From the NCBI GenBank assembly GCA_002336485.1, contig DDCZ01000085.1, forward strand, positions 1 to 56,089: DNA of 56,089 nt. Direction: 5' to 3'. How positions within the stretch are numbered: the stretch's first letter is position 1; each line of letters starts with the position of its first letter. This DNA comes from Flavobacteriales bacterium UBA1993 (GTDB taxonomy: Bacteria > Bacteroidota > Bacteroidia > Flavobacteriales_G > Salibacteraceae). The notes under the pieces were generated by a model that ran no database searches, was not told the DNA's origin, and saw only the letters and a program-made list of their open reading frames with translations. Of the stretch, positions 15,591-24,585 are shown one piece after another. The position numbers were made by a program, and so were the translations under genes.

Positions 15591-18046
15591 ATTATACCGT
15601 CGAATCCATCGGGGACTTCACAGGAGGACGAACGTTCATCGCTCTTCCAGGGTCGAACATAAGTAATGTAATTATCGACCATAGAGACATTCACTGGCAA
15701 AGCGCATTGTTTGTCGCTTTTAAGGGGTCAAAATTCGATGGTCATGCCTTTATACCAGAGCTTATCGATAGGGGTGTCCGCAATTTCCTCGTCACCGATC
15801 AAGGAGTTATTGATGCGCATAAAGGCGGCGCCAACTTTATTCTGTGTCAAAATGTGGTTCAAGCTATGCAAGCCATTGCCAAGAATCATAGACGTGGATT
15901 TAAGATTCCAGTGATTGGTGTGGCCGGCAGCAATGGCAAAACAATTGTGAAGGAATGGCTGAATAGTTTGCTTGAGCATCAGCACCAAATTTGTCGAAGC
16001 CCCAAAAGCTATAATTCCCAAATTGGCGCCGCATTGTCTGTGCTTCAGCTTAAGAGCAAGCACACACTCGGCATTTTTGAGGCGGGAATTTCCCAGCCAG
16101 ATGAGATGCCGAACCTGCAAAAAGTCATTGATCCTTCCATCGGCATATTCACAAATCTTGGAGACGCACATGCTGCGCACTTTTCTTCTTTTGAGGAAAA
16201 GCTCAAAGAAAAGATGCGCCTATTTGATGCGTGCGAAACCATTATTTGCTGTAAGGACCAGTTTTGGTTTGATGGATGTCAAGATGGAAAAGCGGAGCGT
16301 TTCTTCACTTGGTCTGCTGTGGATCGGAACGCAACGGTTTATGTGCAGCGCACGAAAATCAGATCTGGAACGACCATTATCGAATTGGATCATCAAGGAA
16401 CAGTTTATTCCATTCAGATACCGTTTGAAGATCGAGCATCCATTGAAAATGCGATACACTGTTTCTGCCTTACGCTCATCATAAACTGCAATACGGAAGA
16501 CGTGCTGAAGCGGTTTAGTAGCCTCGCGCCTGTTGCAATGCGCATGGAAATGAAACGAGGAATTGAGAACAGCGTTTTGATTGATGATAGCTACAATTCA
16601 GACCTAGGATCGTTGCAGGCAGCATTGGATCAATTGGCCGTGCAAAAGGCAGATGGACAGTTGGTCATATTAACGGATATGTATCAAAACCTTGCAAGTG
16701 ATCATCTGTACAAAGAAATATCGGAGCAATTGAATGCCTCCAAAATTGATCATCTTGTACTTATCGGGCCCGAGATTGGTAAGTTTCAAGGCCTTTTTAA
16801 GCAAAACAGAATTGATCATTTTGAAGATGTTGAGGCCTATTTGTCTGTGATTAACCCGGTAGATTTTCGGAACAAGGCCGTTCTTGTGAAGGGCGCACGC
16901 GCATTTAGGTTGGAAAAGCTAGTGCACCGCCTGCAGGCACAACAGCATGAGACCGTGCTTGAAGTGGACTTACATAAGCTGGGCAAAAACCTCGAGTACT
17001 TCCGCGGTAAAATCAAGAACGAAACGTTGATCATGGTTATGGTCAAAGCCTTTTCATACGGAAGCGGTGGGTACGAGATCGCCAATTTTCTTCAAACCCA
17101 AAACATCGATTATTTGTCAGTGGCATACGCCGATGAAGGGGTGGCATTGCGCAAAAGAGGCATCCGGTTACCAATTATGGTAATGAGTCCGGTTAAGTCT
17201 GCTTACGATTCCATTATTCGATTTCAGCTCGAACCTGAGATCTATTCGATTCGAAGCTTAAAGGAGTTTATTGAAACAGCCGGAAGCCTGAGACACCTTT
17301 TCCACGAATTGAACATACACCTGAAAGTAGATTCAGGGATGCACCGCCTTGGTTTTTCTCAAGGAGACATGGAAGAGCTTGGTCAGCTTCTAACCTCTGC
17401 GCCGTTTATACATGTTCGTAGTGTGTTCACCCACCTCAGCGCTGCTGACAATGAAGTAAGCGATACGTTCACCGAAGAACAAATTGAGACCTATCTTGCA
17501 TTTGCCGACGAGGTAGAAAAGCGAGTGGGACACGAAATTTTACGCCACGCGCTTAATTCTACTGGTGTACTTCGTTTTCCTCAGTTTCACTTTGATATGG
17601 TGCGGATAGGAATTGGATTGTACGGATTTGCAGGATCTGAACACTCAAAGTATCTGCAAGCCCTTGGTTTATTCAAGTCATACATTATTCAAATCCGAAC
17701 CGTTGATGCAATGGAATCGGTTGGATACAATCGAGCCGGAAAGGGTTCAGACGCTCGAAGAATTGCGACAGTGGCTGTTGGGTATGCCGACGGTCTAGAT
17801 CGTCGACTCGGAAATGGAAAATGGGCCTTAAGTTGGCAAGGGAAACCGTGCAGCATTGTGGGAGATGTTTGTATGGATATGTGCATGATCGATGTGACCG
17901 ATTGCGCCGCGCAAGAGGGGGATGAGGTCGTGATTTTCGCAGGTTCCACCGACGTGCATCGCATGGCCAAACAGCTGGATACCATTCCATATGAGATACT
18001 CACGAAAGTTTCACAGCGGGTAAACCGGATTTACTTGCAGGAATAA
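15587..18046 (+). CDS. murF-alr: Bifunctional UDP-MurNAc-tripeptide:D-Ala-D-Ala ligase / alanine racemase
   Basis: An 819-residue fusion that both makes D-alanine and adds D-Ala-D-Ala to the cell-wall precursor. Residues 1-455 are the Mur ligase MurF: ATP loop GVAGSNGKT at 111-119, an N-terminal substrate domain, and DDSYNSD near residue 335. Residues about 460-819 are alanine racemase: the PLP lysine is Lys487 in VKAFSYGSGG, with MHRLGF near residue 585, YNRAG and VAVGYADG near residue 725, and the C-terminal domain. This fusion is typical of Bacteroidota. It overlaps tdk by 4 nt, and the glycosyltransferase gene starts 1 nt after its stop. Both halves look intact, so both reactions are expected. 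Confidence 0.95.
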   Translation: MNYTVESIGDFTGGRTFIALPGSNISNVIIDHRDIHWQSALFVAFKGSKFDGHAFIPELIDRGVRNFLVTDQGVIDAHKGGANFILCQNVVQAMQAIAKNHRRGFKIPVIGVAGSNGKTIVKEWLNSLLEHQHQICRSPKSYNSQIGAALSVLQLKSKHTLGIFEAGISQPDEMPNLQKVIDPSIGIFTNLGDAHAAHFSSFEEKLKEKMRLFDACETIICCKDQFWFDGCQDGKAERFFTWSAVDRNATVYVQRTKIRSGTTIIELDHQGTVYSIQIPFEDRASIENAIHCFCLTLIINCNTEDVLKRFSSLAPVAMRMEMKRGIENSVLIDDSYNSDLGSLQAALDQLAVQKADGQLVILTDMYQNLASDHLYKEISEQLNASKIDHLVLIGPEIGKFQGLFKQNRIDHFEDVEAYLSVINPVDFRNKAVLVKGARAFRLEKLVHRLQAQQHETVLEVDLHKLGKNLEYFRGKIKNETLIMVMVKAFSYGSGGYEIANFLQTQNIDYLSVAYADEGVALRKRGIRLPIMVMSPVKSAYDSIIRFQLEPEIYSIRSLKEFIETAGSLRHLFHELNIHLKVDSGMHRLGFSQGDMEELGQLLTSAPFIHVRSVFTHLSAADNEVSDTFTEEQIETYLAFADEVEKRVGHEILRHALNSTGVLRFPQFHFDMVRIGIGLYGFAGSEHSKYLQALGLFKSYIIQIRTVDAMESVGYNRAGKGSDARRIATVAVGYADGLDRRLGNGKWALSWQGKPCSIVGDVCMDMCMIDVTDCAAQEGDEVVIFAGSTDVHRMAKQLDTIPYEILTKVSQRVNRIYLQE

Positions 18047-18047
18047 G

Positions 18048-18800
18048 ATGGTGAAAATTTCGGCGGTGATATTGACCCTAAACGAAGAACGGAATATTGG
18101 CCGATGCCTAGAAAGCCTGGTTGATATTGTTGATGAAATTGTTGTTATTGATTCCAATTCAACAGACAGAACAGAGGAAATTGCCATGCGCCATGGTGTT
18201 CGATTTATCAAGCAAGCATTTCTTGGATACATCGAGCAGAAGAATTTCGGGATGGAACAGGTCAGCCATGAATATGTCCTTTCATTGGATGCTGACGAAG
18301 CATTAAGCCCCGCTTTACGCGAATCGATTATTTCCGTGAAGAATAATTTTCAAGCAGATGGATATTACATGAATCGGCTGGCAAATTATTGCGGAAAATG
18401 GATAAGGCATAGTGGTTGGTATCCAGATCGGAAGCTGAGGTTAGTAAATAGAACCAAAGGAAAGTGGGCTGGAACGAACCCCCACGATAAATTTGAATTG
18501 GAATCAGGATCAAAAATCTTGGCACTCGATGGGGACCTATTTCACTACACATTCTACACGGTTGACGAACATAAAAATCAAGTGGATAATTTTAGCAGTA
18601 TCGCGGCTCAAGCCAAATTTGATAAAGGCGACCGCTCAAGTTTATTGAAACTGATTATTAAGCCAACGGCGAAATTCTTTAAAAGCTATATACTAAAACT
18701 CGGGTTTTTGGATGGCTATTATGGCTGGTTGATTGGAGTCTATTCAGCCAAGTCCACCTACTTGAAATACCTGAAATTGCTTAAGATCCAGCGCCGATGA
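18048..18800 (+). CDS. Glycosyltransferase family 2 (LPS core type, WaaE/KdtX-like)
   Basis: A 250-residue GT-A fold transferase beginning with the nucleotide-sugar strand SAVILTLNEERNIGRCLESL, then VVIDSNSTDRTEE and a DXD-like LSLDADEAL near residue 85. The RHSGWYPDRKLRL segment and a C-terminal basic region (FKSYILKLGFLDGYYG) are the hallmarks of the LPS inner-core beta-glucosyltransferase subgroup. It has no true transmembrane helix but probably sits at the inner membrane. It lies 1 nt downstream of murF-alr and overlaps the next glycosyltransferase by 4 nt. The sugar and acceptor are not readable from sequence. Confidence 0.9.
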   Translation: MVKISAVILTLNEERNIGRCLESLVDIVDEIVVIDSNSTDRTEEIAMRHGVRFIKQAFLGYIEQKNFGMEQVSHEYVLSLDADEALSPALRESIISVKNNFQADGYYMNRLANYCGKWIRHSGWYPDRKLRLVNRTKGKWAGTNPHDKFELESGSKILALDGDLFHYTFYTVDEHKNQVDNFSSIAAQAKFDKGDRSSLLKLIIKPTAKFFKSYILKLGFLDGYYGWLIGVYSAKSTYLKYLKLLKIQRR

Positions 18801-19915
18801 GAATCATGCATATTTCTTCGCCAAAAACGTGGCGCGGCGGCGAGCAACAGCTTATCTATTTGATGGAAGAGCTTAATACACTTGGGGTCTGGCAAATTGT
18901 GCTGTGTCCGTTCAACTCCATGGTGCACAAATACTGCTTAAAAAATCACCTCAACCACGTCACCTACTTTAAAGGATTTTCGGCCAATCCGATGGTCGCT
19001 TTTCGGGTAAGTCATATTTGTAAACGAGAGGCGATAGACCTCATCCATGTCCACGATAGCCATGCGCACAACTTTGCGGTCTTGAGTTCAGTCTTGTCAA
19101 AAAACGAGGCGCATATTATCGTATCCAGACGGGTAGACTTTCCGATTCACAGCGGGGCACTATCCATGTTTAAGTATAACCATCCGCGTATTGCGAGGAT
19201 TCTGTGCGTTTCTGCGGCAATCAGGAAAGTAATGCTGCCGTTCATTGATGATGAAAGCAAGTTGGAAGTGGTACATAGCGGCATTGATCTTGGAAAATTC
19301 AAGAATGTAAAACTAGATCAAGATCTTAGGGCTGAGTTTGGCGTCGATGAAAAAACAACCTTGGCGGGAAATGTGTCTGCGCTTGCACCTCATAAAGATT
19401 ATCAAACCTTTATTCGAACCGCGAAGCGCGTGATTGAGGCGGGTAAGGACGTGAAGTTTCTGGCCATTGGTGATGGCCCATTACGAAAAGAAGTGAAGCA
19501 GTGGATTGAAGAAGCGGACATGTCGAACCACATCATATTGACAGGTTTTAGAAAGGATGTTGTGGCGATGCTACCTCAGTTGGACATCTTTCTCATTACC
19601 TCCGAAACAGAAGGGCTTGGCACATCCATTCTCGATGCTCAGGCGGCCGGGGTGCCGGTTGTTGCGACAAAAGCTGGGGGCATTGTGGAAATTATCACCA
19701 ACAATGAAAATGGGATGCTCGCCGATGTAAAGGATGATGAAATGCTTTCGAAACATGTGTTGCACTACATCGAAAATCCAGAGGTTAGAGCACAACACGC
19801 CAATCATGGCAAAAAGAATGTGGAGCGGTTTTCCAAGCAAATGACCGCGCAAAAAACCAAGGAAGTTTACGAATCGGTCCTGGGACGCCTTCGAGATATT
19901 CCAGTTAAGGAGTAG
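18797..19915 (+). CDS. Glycosyltransferase family 4
   Basis: A 372-residue GT-B retaining glycosyltransferase. The N-terminal domain opens with HISSPKTWRGGEQQLIYLM, where the Gly-Gly loop marks the acceptor side. The C-terminal nucleotide-sugar domain shows VHSGIDLGKF, AIGDGPLRKEV near residue 225, and SETEGLGTSILDAQAAGVPVVA (E-x7-E) near residue 275. It is probably part of lipopolysaccharide or surface glycan assembly with the GT2 gene it overlaps by 4 nt. Its last 49 nt overlap the 3' end of the oppositely oriented O-antigen ligase-like gene, so transcripts of the two are complementary there. Substrate is unknown. Confidence 0.91.
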   Translation: MRIMHISSPKTWRGGEQQLIYLMEELNTLGVWQIVLCPFNSMVHKYCLKNHLNHVTYFKGFSANPMVAFRVSHICKREAIDLIHVHDSHAHNFAVLSSVLSKNEAHIIVSRRVDFPIHSGALSMFKYNHPRIARILCVSAAIRKVMLPFIDDESKLEVVHSGIDLGKFKNVKLDQDLRAEFGVDEKTTLAGNVSALAPHKDYQTFIRTAKRVIEAGKDVKFLAIGDGPLRKEVKQWIEEADMSNHIILTGFRKDVVAMLPQLDIFLITSETEGLGTSILDAQAAGVPVVATKAGGIVEIITNNENGMLADVKDDEMLSKHVLHYIENPEVRAQHANHGKKNVERFSKQMTAQKTKEVYESVLGRLRDIPVKE

Positions 19916-21456
19916 AGGAAAAAGGCATTAAAGAATGCGTAGGTCGTTACGCCCACCTGGGTTTCGAGGGTGTCTTCATTAAGCATACTCGCATACATAA
20001 TGATACTGAAACCGATGTATAAAAACGAGTTGGCGTGGGTGAGTTTCGCGAAAGGCCATGCAAAAGCAACCAGTATCAGAAGGAAACCAATCAGTCCAAA
20101 ACAGACCATGAAATTGAGGAATTGATTATGCGACCTCAATCGGTACTTCTCACTGAGCTTTGAATCAAGTCTGTCATACATATCATGATATCCGATGCCT
20201 AAATCACCCGTGCCTACGCCGATAATTGGGTTTTCTAGAAACACCTGCCAACCCGTGCTCCAGTATTCAAATCGTTGAGAAACCGAATGGCCTTGCACTT
20301 CTTTTTCTTGCACCATTTTATCAATTTCCCATATCACGGTATAAATTCGATTATCCAAGGCATTCCCGTACAGAAATCGGATGTTGGGCACCCCTGACTC
20401 CACCGCATCAATATCGGCCATGCTTAGTTGAGAAAAGCCGGCGCTGTCTTTTCTTAAACCCTTGCTGGTCATATATCGAATTAGGGTTGAGTATACATAA
20501 TGACCCTGCAGGTCTAAGCCCTCATGATATTGGATGTCACTGACCTTATCCCATTCCTGTTTAAGCTCGGGGTGGGATATATAGATATTGATGTAGTTAC
20601 CGTTTTCCAACATTAAGTTGGTGGTGTCGTGGTGATAAAACTCACCCGCCTCAGAGATGGGATCAAGGTTCGAAAAATTGGGTTGCGTGTCTGGGTAGTA
20701 TGCGTCAATTTGAATGAAGAGATAGAATATCAGAAACAATGGGGTGATGCAGAGAATGGTGAATGCCGCTGCCCGCCGCATTTGATGTTTGAAATAAAAG
20801 AGGGTGTAAAACAAGAGCATGTAACTGCAGAGAAACCAAATGACAATGCCTGTCATGGATTGAAGGATGAAGAGGAAGATGCTCATCCAGATGGCCAGAC
20901 CAACATATACAAATCGCAGCCAGAGCTTTTTTTCCTCGTTCCAAGCGCAGTTCAGAAGAATAATGTAGCCCAAGCAAACCATGAGCGAATAGCGAATGTG
21001 GCTTGTGAAGAGACTAATATCCCGAAAGTTGAAATCAGGATCTGTGCGATGTGCGAGGTATTGATACGTGGATAGTCCCGAAGACGCGATTACTGCGGCT
21101 GAAAAAATGGCTGCCATCCATAGAAATTCGCGGCGTGTCAAGCGCTGAGATAGTGGAATAACGATCGGAAAGAGTAGAAGAGGAAGCTTGTTTCGAAGAT
21201 CGACGACCCCAAATTGAAGGTCGCTTGACCAAGAGAGCCCAATGATGTGGATCAAATAAATGCTGAGAAAAAGCCAAATGCTGGGATCGGACTTCAGTCG
21301 TTGAATACGTTCTGGCCACCTACCCTCGAGAATGAAGTTTGCAGCTAAGATTAACTCACCTATACTTATAAAAGCCCTAGAAAATGGCAGTCCAATGACT
21401 ACCAAAGCAAGCGCAATTAGATATATCCAACGGTGTTGGCTAGAAGTTAAGGTCAT
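19867..21456 (-). CDS. O-antigen ligase/polymerase-like membrane protein
   Basis: A 529-residue inner-membrane protein with about ten hydrophobic spans: first around residues 10-35, and several between 85 and 225. One large periplasmic loop (about residues 250-430) contains RFEYWSTGWQVFLENP and IGVGTGDLG, followed by LRSHNQFLNFMVCFG, where the histidine is the conserved position of the O-antigen ligase (Wzy/WaaL) family. It probably joins or polymerises surface polysaccharide on a lipid carrier. The C-terminus converges on the GT4 gene with a 49-nt overlap, and the start is 19 nt after the S41 protease gene stop. Ligase versus polymerase cannot be separated from sequence. Confidence 0.82.
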   Translation of the reverse strand: MTLTSSQHRWIYLIALALVVIGLPFSRAFISIGELILAANFILEGRWPERIQRLKSDPSIWLFLSIYLIHIIGLSWSSDLQFGVVDLRNKLPLLLFPIVIPLSQRLTRREFLWMAAIFSAAVIASSGLSTYQYLAHRTDPDFNFRDISLFTSHIRYSLMVCLGYIILLNCAWNEEKKLWLRFVYVGLAIWMSIFLFILQSMTGIVIWFLCSYMLLFYTLFYFKHQMRRAAAFTILCITPLFLIFYLFIQIDAYYPDTQPNFSNLDPISEAGEFYHHDTTNLMLENGNYINIYISHPELKQEWDKVSDIQYHEGLDLQGHYVYSTLIRYMTSKGLRKDSAGFSQLSMADIDAVESGVPNIRFLYGNALDNRIYTVIWEIDKMVQEKEVQGHSVSQRFEYWSTGWQVFLENPIIGVGTGDLGIGYHDMYDRLDSKLSEKYRLRSHNQFLNFMVCFGLIGFLLILVAFAWPFAKLTHANSFLYIGFSIIMYASMLNEDTLETQVGVTTYAFFNAFFLYSLTGISRRRPRTDS

Positions 21457-21475
21457 AGTCTAGGTTAGGCAGCAC

Positions 21476-23155
21476 CTATCCCTTTTTCACGAGGCAATCG
21501 GTACAGGTGCCGGCAAGAACGGAGTCGTAGTAGGTTTTATTGTTCAGAACTTCAATTGCTTTTTTGATTTCAGGATCATAGGATAAATAGGCCCGAATGC
21601 GTCCTTTAGAATAGTAGTACCGTCCTATGATTTCACTTTCGAGCATGAGTCGAATTTCGTCCTGAAATTTCATAAAATCCTGCTCTTTGTCTCGTTCCAA
21701 TTTTGAGGCCAGCGCTTCGTATTCTTCTTGTACTTCCTGCCAAAATTCGTCGTCCTCAATTTCCTGCTTTAAGTCCTTCATCTTCTCCGTGCTCGAAGTT
21801 TTGTATTCAAACTCATGTTTTAATACGAAGGAGATAAAGTCTTTGTATTGGGCATCTGAAAGCGCAAAATCTTCGGGCTCGTCAATGGAGTCATGATCAA
21901 AGTAAAACTCTGTGGCGTAGTCAAAAACAAGGTTTTCACGCATTACCGTGGCAAGTAAGTCACTGTATTCTTTGTCCTCTACCGTGAGGTCCGGGGTTAT
22001 TCCAGCACCATCTCGAACTATACGACCATTTCTAGTTTTGAATTCAGCCAATAGAGAATCAGGAATTTCCATTGCCTTACCGCGGGCATCACGTTTGCCA
22101 CCATAGTCAAGGCGCTGAATGCAACGGCCACTTGGGGTGTAATATTTGGCAATCGTTAGCTTGAGCTTCGAGTTGTAGCTTAGGTCATGCGTGGTTTGAA
22201 CCAACCCTTTACCAAATGAATTATGGCCAATGATAACTGCCCGATCTAAATCTTGAAGCGCCCCAGAAACAATTTCGGAAGCGGATGCCGATCCCTCATC
22301 AATCAACACAACCAATGGGATTTTGCTGTCTAGTGGAGCGTTGAGGGCTTTATTCATTCTATAGTGCTCTTTCACTTTTCCCTTTACCTCGACTACGTCT
22401 TCACCCCTGTCTACAAAGAAGTTTACGATGTTGACTGATTCGTGCAAAAGTCCGCCCCCGTTTCCTCGAAGGTCTAACACAAGCTCTTCCATTCCATCGG
22501 CCTTGAGCTTTTCAATGGCTGCTTTTACATCTTTACTCGCAGTTTCTGTAAAGCCACTTAAACTAACGTAACCTACTCCTTTATCTAGCATGCCAAAATA
22601 TGGGACGTCATCGATCTTTATTTTCTCGCGAACAAGGTCCCGTTCTAACGTTTCGTCTGTGGCAGGCCTGCTAATTTTCACATGAATTGGAGTGCCTTTT
22701 TGCCCTCGAAGCATATCACTTAATTGCGATGAGTTTTTACCTACAGCGGATTCCCCATCAACTTCCAATATGATATCGCCCGCTTTTAAACCAGCCTTAT
22801 CAGCTGGAAAACCTTGATAAGGTTCAGTGATCATTACATGATCATCTCTCGTTCCAATTACGGCACCAACGCCTCCGTATTCGTGGGTTGTCATGAATCG
22901 ATAATCCTCAATGTCAGATTCAGGGATGTAATTCGTGTATGGGTCAAGCGAGCCTAACATGGCGTCAATTCCGGTTTTAACAAGCTTGCCGGGATTGGTT
23001 TCTTCCACGTAGTTCACGTTAATTTCTCTATAAACGGTGGAGAAGATATCGAGGTTCTTTGTGATTTCGAAGTAGCTCTCAACAAAGCCAAACGAGCCGA
23101 AGGAAATGGCGCCGATCACGACTGAAAAGAGGATGGTTTTAACTGCTTTATTCAT
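21476..23155 (-). CDS. S41 family C-terminal processing serine protease (CtpA/Prc type)
   Basis: A 559-residue periplasmic protease anchored by an N-terminal hydrophobic segment (TILFSVVIGAISFGSFGF, residues 7-24). A PDZ domain follows (YGGVGAVIGTRDDHVMI through GLKAGDIILEVDG, about residues 92-160). The S41 catalytic domain then shows LRGNGGGLL, the nucleophile Ser in EGSASASEIVSGA and the general-base Lys in NSFGKGLVQT, about 25 residues apart as expected. The C-terminal 170 residues are charged and helical. Such proteases trim or degrade envelope proteins. Its start lies 11 nt after the yidD stop, making it part of the DUF4271-hemD-rnpA-yidD operon. Confidence 0.94.
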   Translation of the reverse strand: MNKAVKTILFSVVIGAISFGSFGFVESYFEITKNLDIFSTVYREINVNYVEETNPGKLVKTGIDAMLGSLDPYTNYIPESDIEDYRFMTTHEYGGVGAVIGTRDDHVMITEPYQGFPADKAGLKAGDIILEVDGESAVGKNSSQLSDMLRGQKGTPIHVKISRPATDETLERDLVREKIKIDDVPYFGMLDKGVGYVSLSGFTETASKDVKAAIEKLKADGMEELVLDLRGNGGGLLHESVNIVNFFVDRGEDVVEVKGKVKEHYRMNKALNAPLDSKIPLVVLIDEGSASASEIVSGALQDLDRAVIIGHNSFGKGLVQTTHDLSYNSKLKLTIAKYYTPSGRCIQRLDYGGKRDARGKAMEIPDSLLAEFKTRNGRIVRDGAGITPDLTVEDKEYSDLLATVMRENLVFDYATEFYFDHDSIDEPEDFALSDAQYKDFISFVLKHEFEYKTSSTEKMKDLKQEIEDDEFWQEVQEEYEALASKLERDKEQDFMKFQDEIRLMLESEIIGRYYYSKGRIRAYLSYDPEIKKAIEVLNNKTYYDSVLAGTCTDCLVKKG

Positions 23156-23166
23156 TTCAATATCGT

Positions 23167-23379
23167 TTATGGAACGGGATCATATCCGCTGCCTCCCCAT
23201 GGATGACAGGATCCTATTCGTTTTAATGCGAGACGGCCACCCTTCCAAGGGCCATGCTTTTTAATTGCGGCCACACCATACTCTGAACAGGTCGGTGTAT
23301 ATCGACATGTAGCAGGATAAAGCGGAGAAATAGCTCCTTGATAAAAACGAATGAGAAGGATGAAAAACTTACTCAGCAT
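23167..23379 (-). CDS. yidD: Membrane protein insertion efficiency factor YidD
   Basis: A 70-residue member of the small YidD family, with RFYQGAISPLYPATCRYTPT near residues 11-30 followed by CSEYGVAAIKKHGPWKG and a terminal HPWGGSGYDPVP. Three conserved cysteines and the amphipathic N-terminal helix match the family, which aids the YidC insertase at the inner membrane. The ATG at 23379 lies inside the end of rnpA (11-nt overlap). rnpA-yidD adjacency is very widespread in bacteria and supports the call. Confidence 0.96.
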   Translation of the reverse strand: MLSKFFILLIRFYQGAISPLYPATCRYTPTCSEYGVAAIKKHGPWKGGRLALKRIGSCHPWGGSGYDPVP

Positions 23380-23764
23380 GCTTGGTTTTGTCTGCGACCT
23401 CCTGTAAAAGTACCATCATTTTTTTCTGAAGTACCTCATAAGAAGTGTTATCACTTTTTTGTACAACGATTAGGAGTGCAATTTGAGTGCCTTGCTCATT
23501 TAAATGATCGGTCAAGAAGGATTTTTGGAGTCGATACGCTTCTCGAAGTTTTCGCTTGATGGTGTTTCGATCACTCGCTTTTTTGTACGCCTTTTTTGGT
23601 ACAGAAAACCCGATCTGTATTGGGACTTTTGCCGGAAGTGGCATTGGTTTCCAAATCGCGAGCAATGGATGTGCAAACGATCGCTTGGCGCCCGAAAACA
23701 GAGCGTCAAATAGTCGCTTTTGCTTTAACCGTTCGGTCCTGTTAAATCGATTGTCTGCCTCCAT
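23369..23764 (-). CDS. rnpA: Ribonuclease P protein component
   Basis: This small basic protein binds the RNase P RNA and helps mature tRNA 5' ends. I chose the ATG at 23764 (131 residues, MEADNRFNRTERL); an in-frame TTG at 23776 would add four residues. The core shows RLKQKRLFDALF for the N-terminal helix and the RNR-like signature in KKASDRNTIKRKLREAYR near residues 60-77, where R/N/K residues contact RNA. It overlaps yidD by 11 nt and follows hemD by 37 nt. The RNA subunit gene is not in this window. Confidence 0.95.
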   Translation of the reverse strand: MEADNRFNRTERLKQKRLFDALFSGAKRSFAHPLLAIWKPMPLPAKVPIQIGFSVPKKAYKKASDRNTIKRKLREAYRLQKSFLTDHLNEQGTQIALLIVVQKSDNTSYEVLQKKMMVLLQEVADKTKHAE

Positions 23765-23801
23765 AGCTTCCAGCAAAGGTGGAAGAACGGAAATGGAAAT
23801 C

Positions 23802-24569
23802 CTATTTATTGCTATCCTTAATGAAAAGGTTGATTGCCGCCGTCATTGAAGGGGCGTCTGGGGTGGGTGCAACACAGTCCAATCGAAGCTTGTGATCGGC
23901 AATGGCTTGATGCGTAGTGGCACCGAATCCAGCGATGCGTGTATCACCCTGAACGAATTCTGGGAAGTTGTGAAATAACGACTTGATACCGCTTGGGCTG
24001 AAGAAGACCAGCATGTCATACTTCACATCTTCTAGATCGCTCAAATCAGAGATTAGCGTTTTGTAAAGAATACCTCGAGTATACCTTACCTCAACTTCGT
24101 CCATTGTTTTGAGGATGTCTTCCTTGATTTTGTCCGCACTTGGAAGCAAGAACCGCTCCTCGTTGTGCTTCTTAAACAAAGGAATCATGTCGCTAAACTT
24201 ACGTTCACCAACGAAGATTTTTCGCTTGCGATACACGACATATTTCTGCAGGTAATAGGCAATGGCTTCTGACATACAGAAATACTTCATTGACTCAGGA
24301 ACCGTAACCCGGGTCTCGCCGCAAATTCGAAAAAAGTGGTCTACTGCATTTCTACTGGTGAAAATGATGCAGGTGTGATCCAATACTTGAATGCGTTGTT
24401 GTCTCCAGTCATGTGCGGTAACACCTTCAACATGAATGAAAGGTCGGAAATCAATCTTCAGCTTGTGCTTCTTGGCGAGATCTCCATATGGAGATTTATC
24501 TCCCTCTGGTTTTGGTTGACTAACCAAAATGGTCTTCAACTTTTTCTTCGCGTTAGTGTTATCGCTCAT
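23802..24569 (-). CDS. hemD: Uroporphyrinogen-III synthase family protein
   Basis: HemD-fold enzymes cyclise hydroxymethylbilane to uroporphyrinogen III in haem synthesis. The 255-residue protein shows the two-lobed layout: TILVSQPKPEGDKSPYGDLA near residues 13-32, then CIIFTSRNAVDHFF (about 68-81), the most conserved segment. FFSPSGIKSLFHNFPEF lies near 193-209 with FGATTHQAI close behind, where the threonine/serine loop binds substrate. Sequence divergence is high, as usual for this family. Position directly after DUF4271 and before rnpA is a common Bacteroidota order. No other haem gene is in the window, so it is probably recruited into a mixed housekeeping operon. Confidence 0.88.
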   Translation of the reverse strand: MSDNTNAKKKLKTILVSQPKPEGDKSPYGDLAKKHKLKIDFRPFIHVEGVTAHDWRQQRIQVLDHTCIIFTSRNAVDHFFRICGETRVTVPESMKYFCMSEAIAYYLQKYVVYRKRKIFVGERKFSDMIPLFKKHNEERFLLPSADKIKEDILKTMDEVEVRYTRGILYKTLISDLSDLEDVKYDMLVFFSPSGIKSLFHNFPEFVQGDTRIAGFGATTHQAIADHKLRLDCVAPTPDAPSMTAAINLFIKDSNK

Positions 24570-24585
24570 TCCTGATCTGATTGAA

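Noticed and set aside
16045..16242. Several 60-100-codon open frames opposite or within real genes (for example inside murF-alr, panC, secA and epimerase)
   Set aside because: They lie wholly inside strongly supported genes, lack family resemblance, and are explained by codon bias of the real strand.
23765..23776. TTG start for rnpA giving four more residues
   Set aside because: The ATG at 23764 follows at once and gives a normal RnpA N-terminus, so the TTG is not needed.
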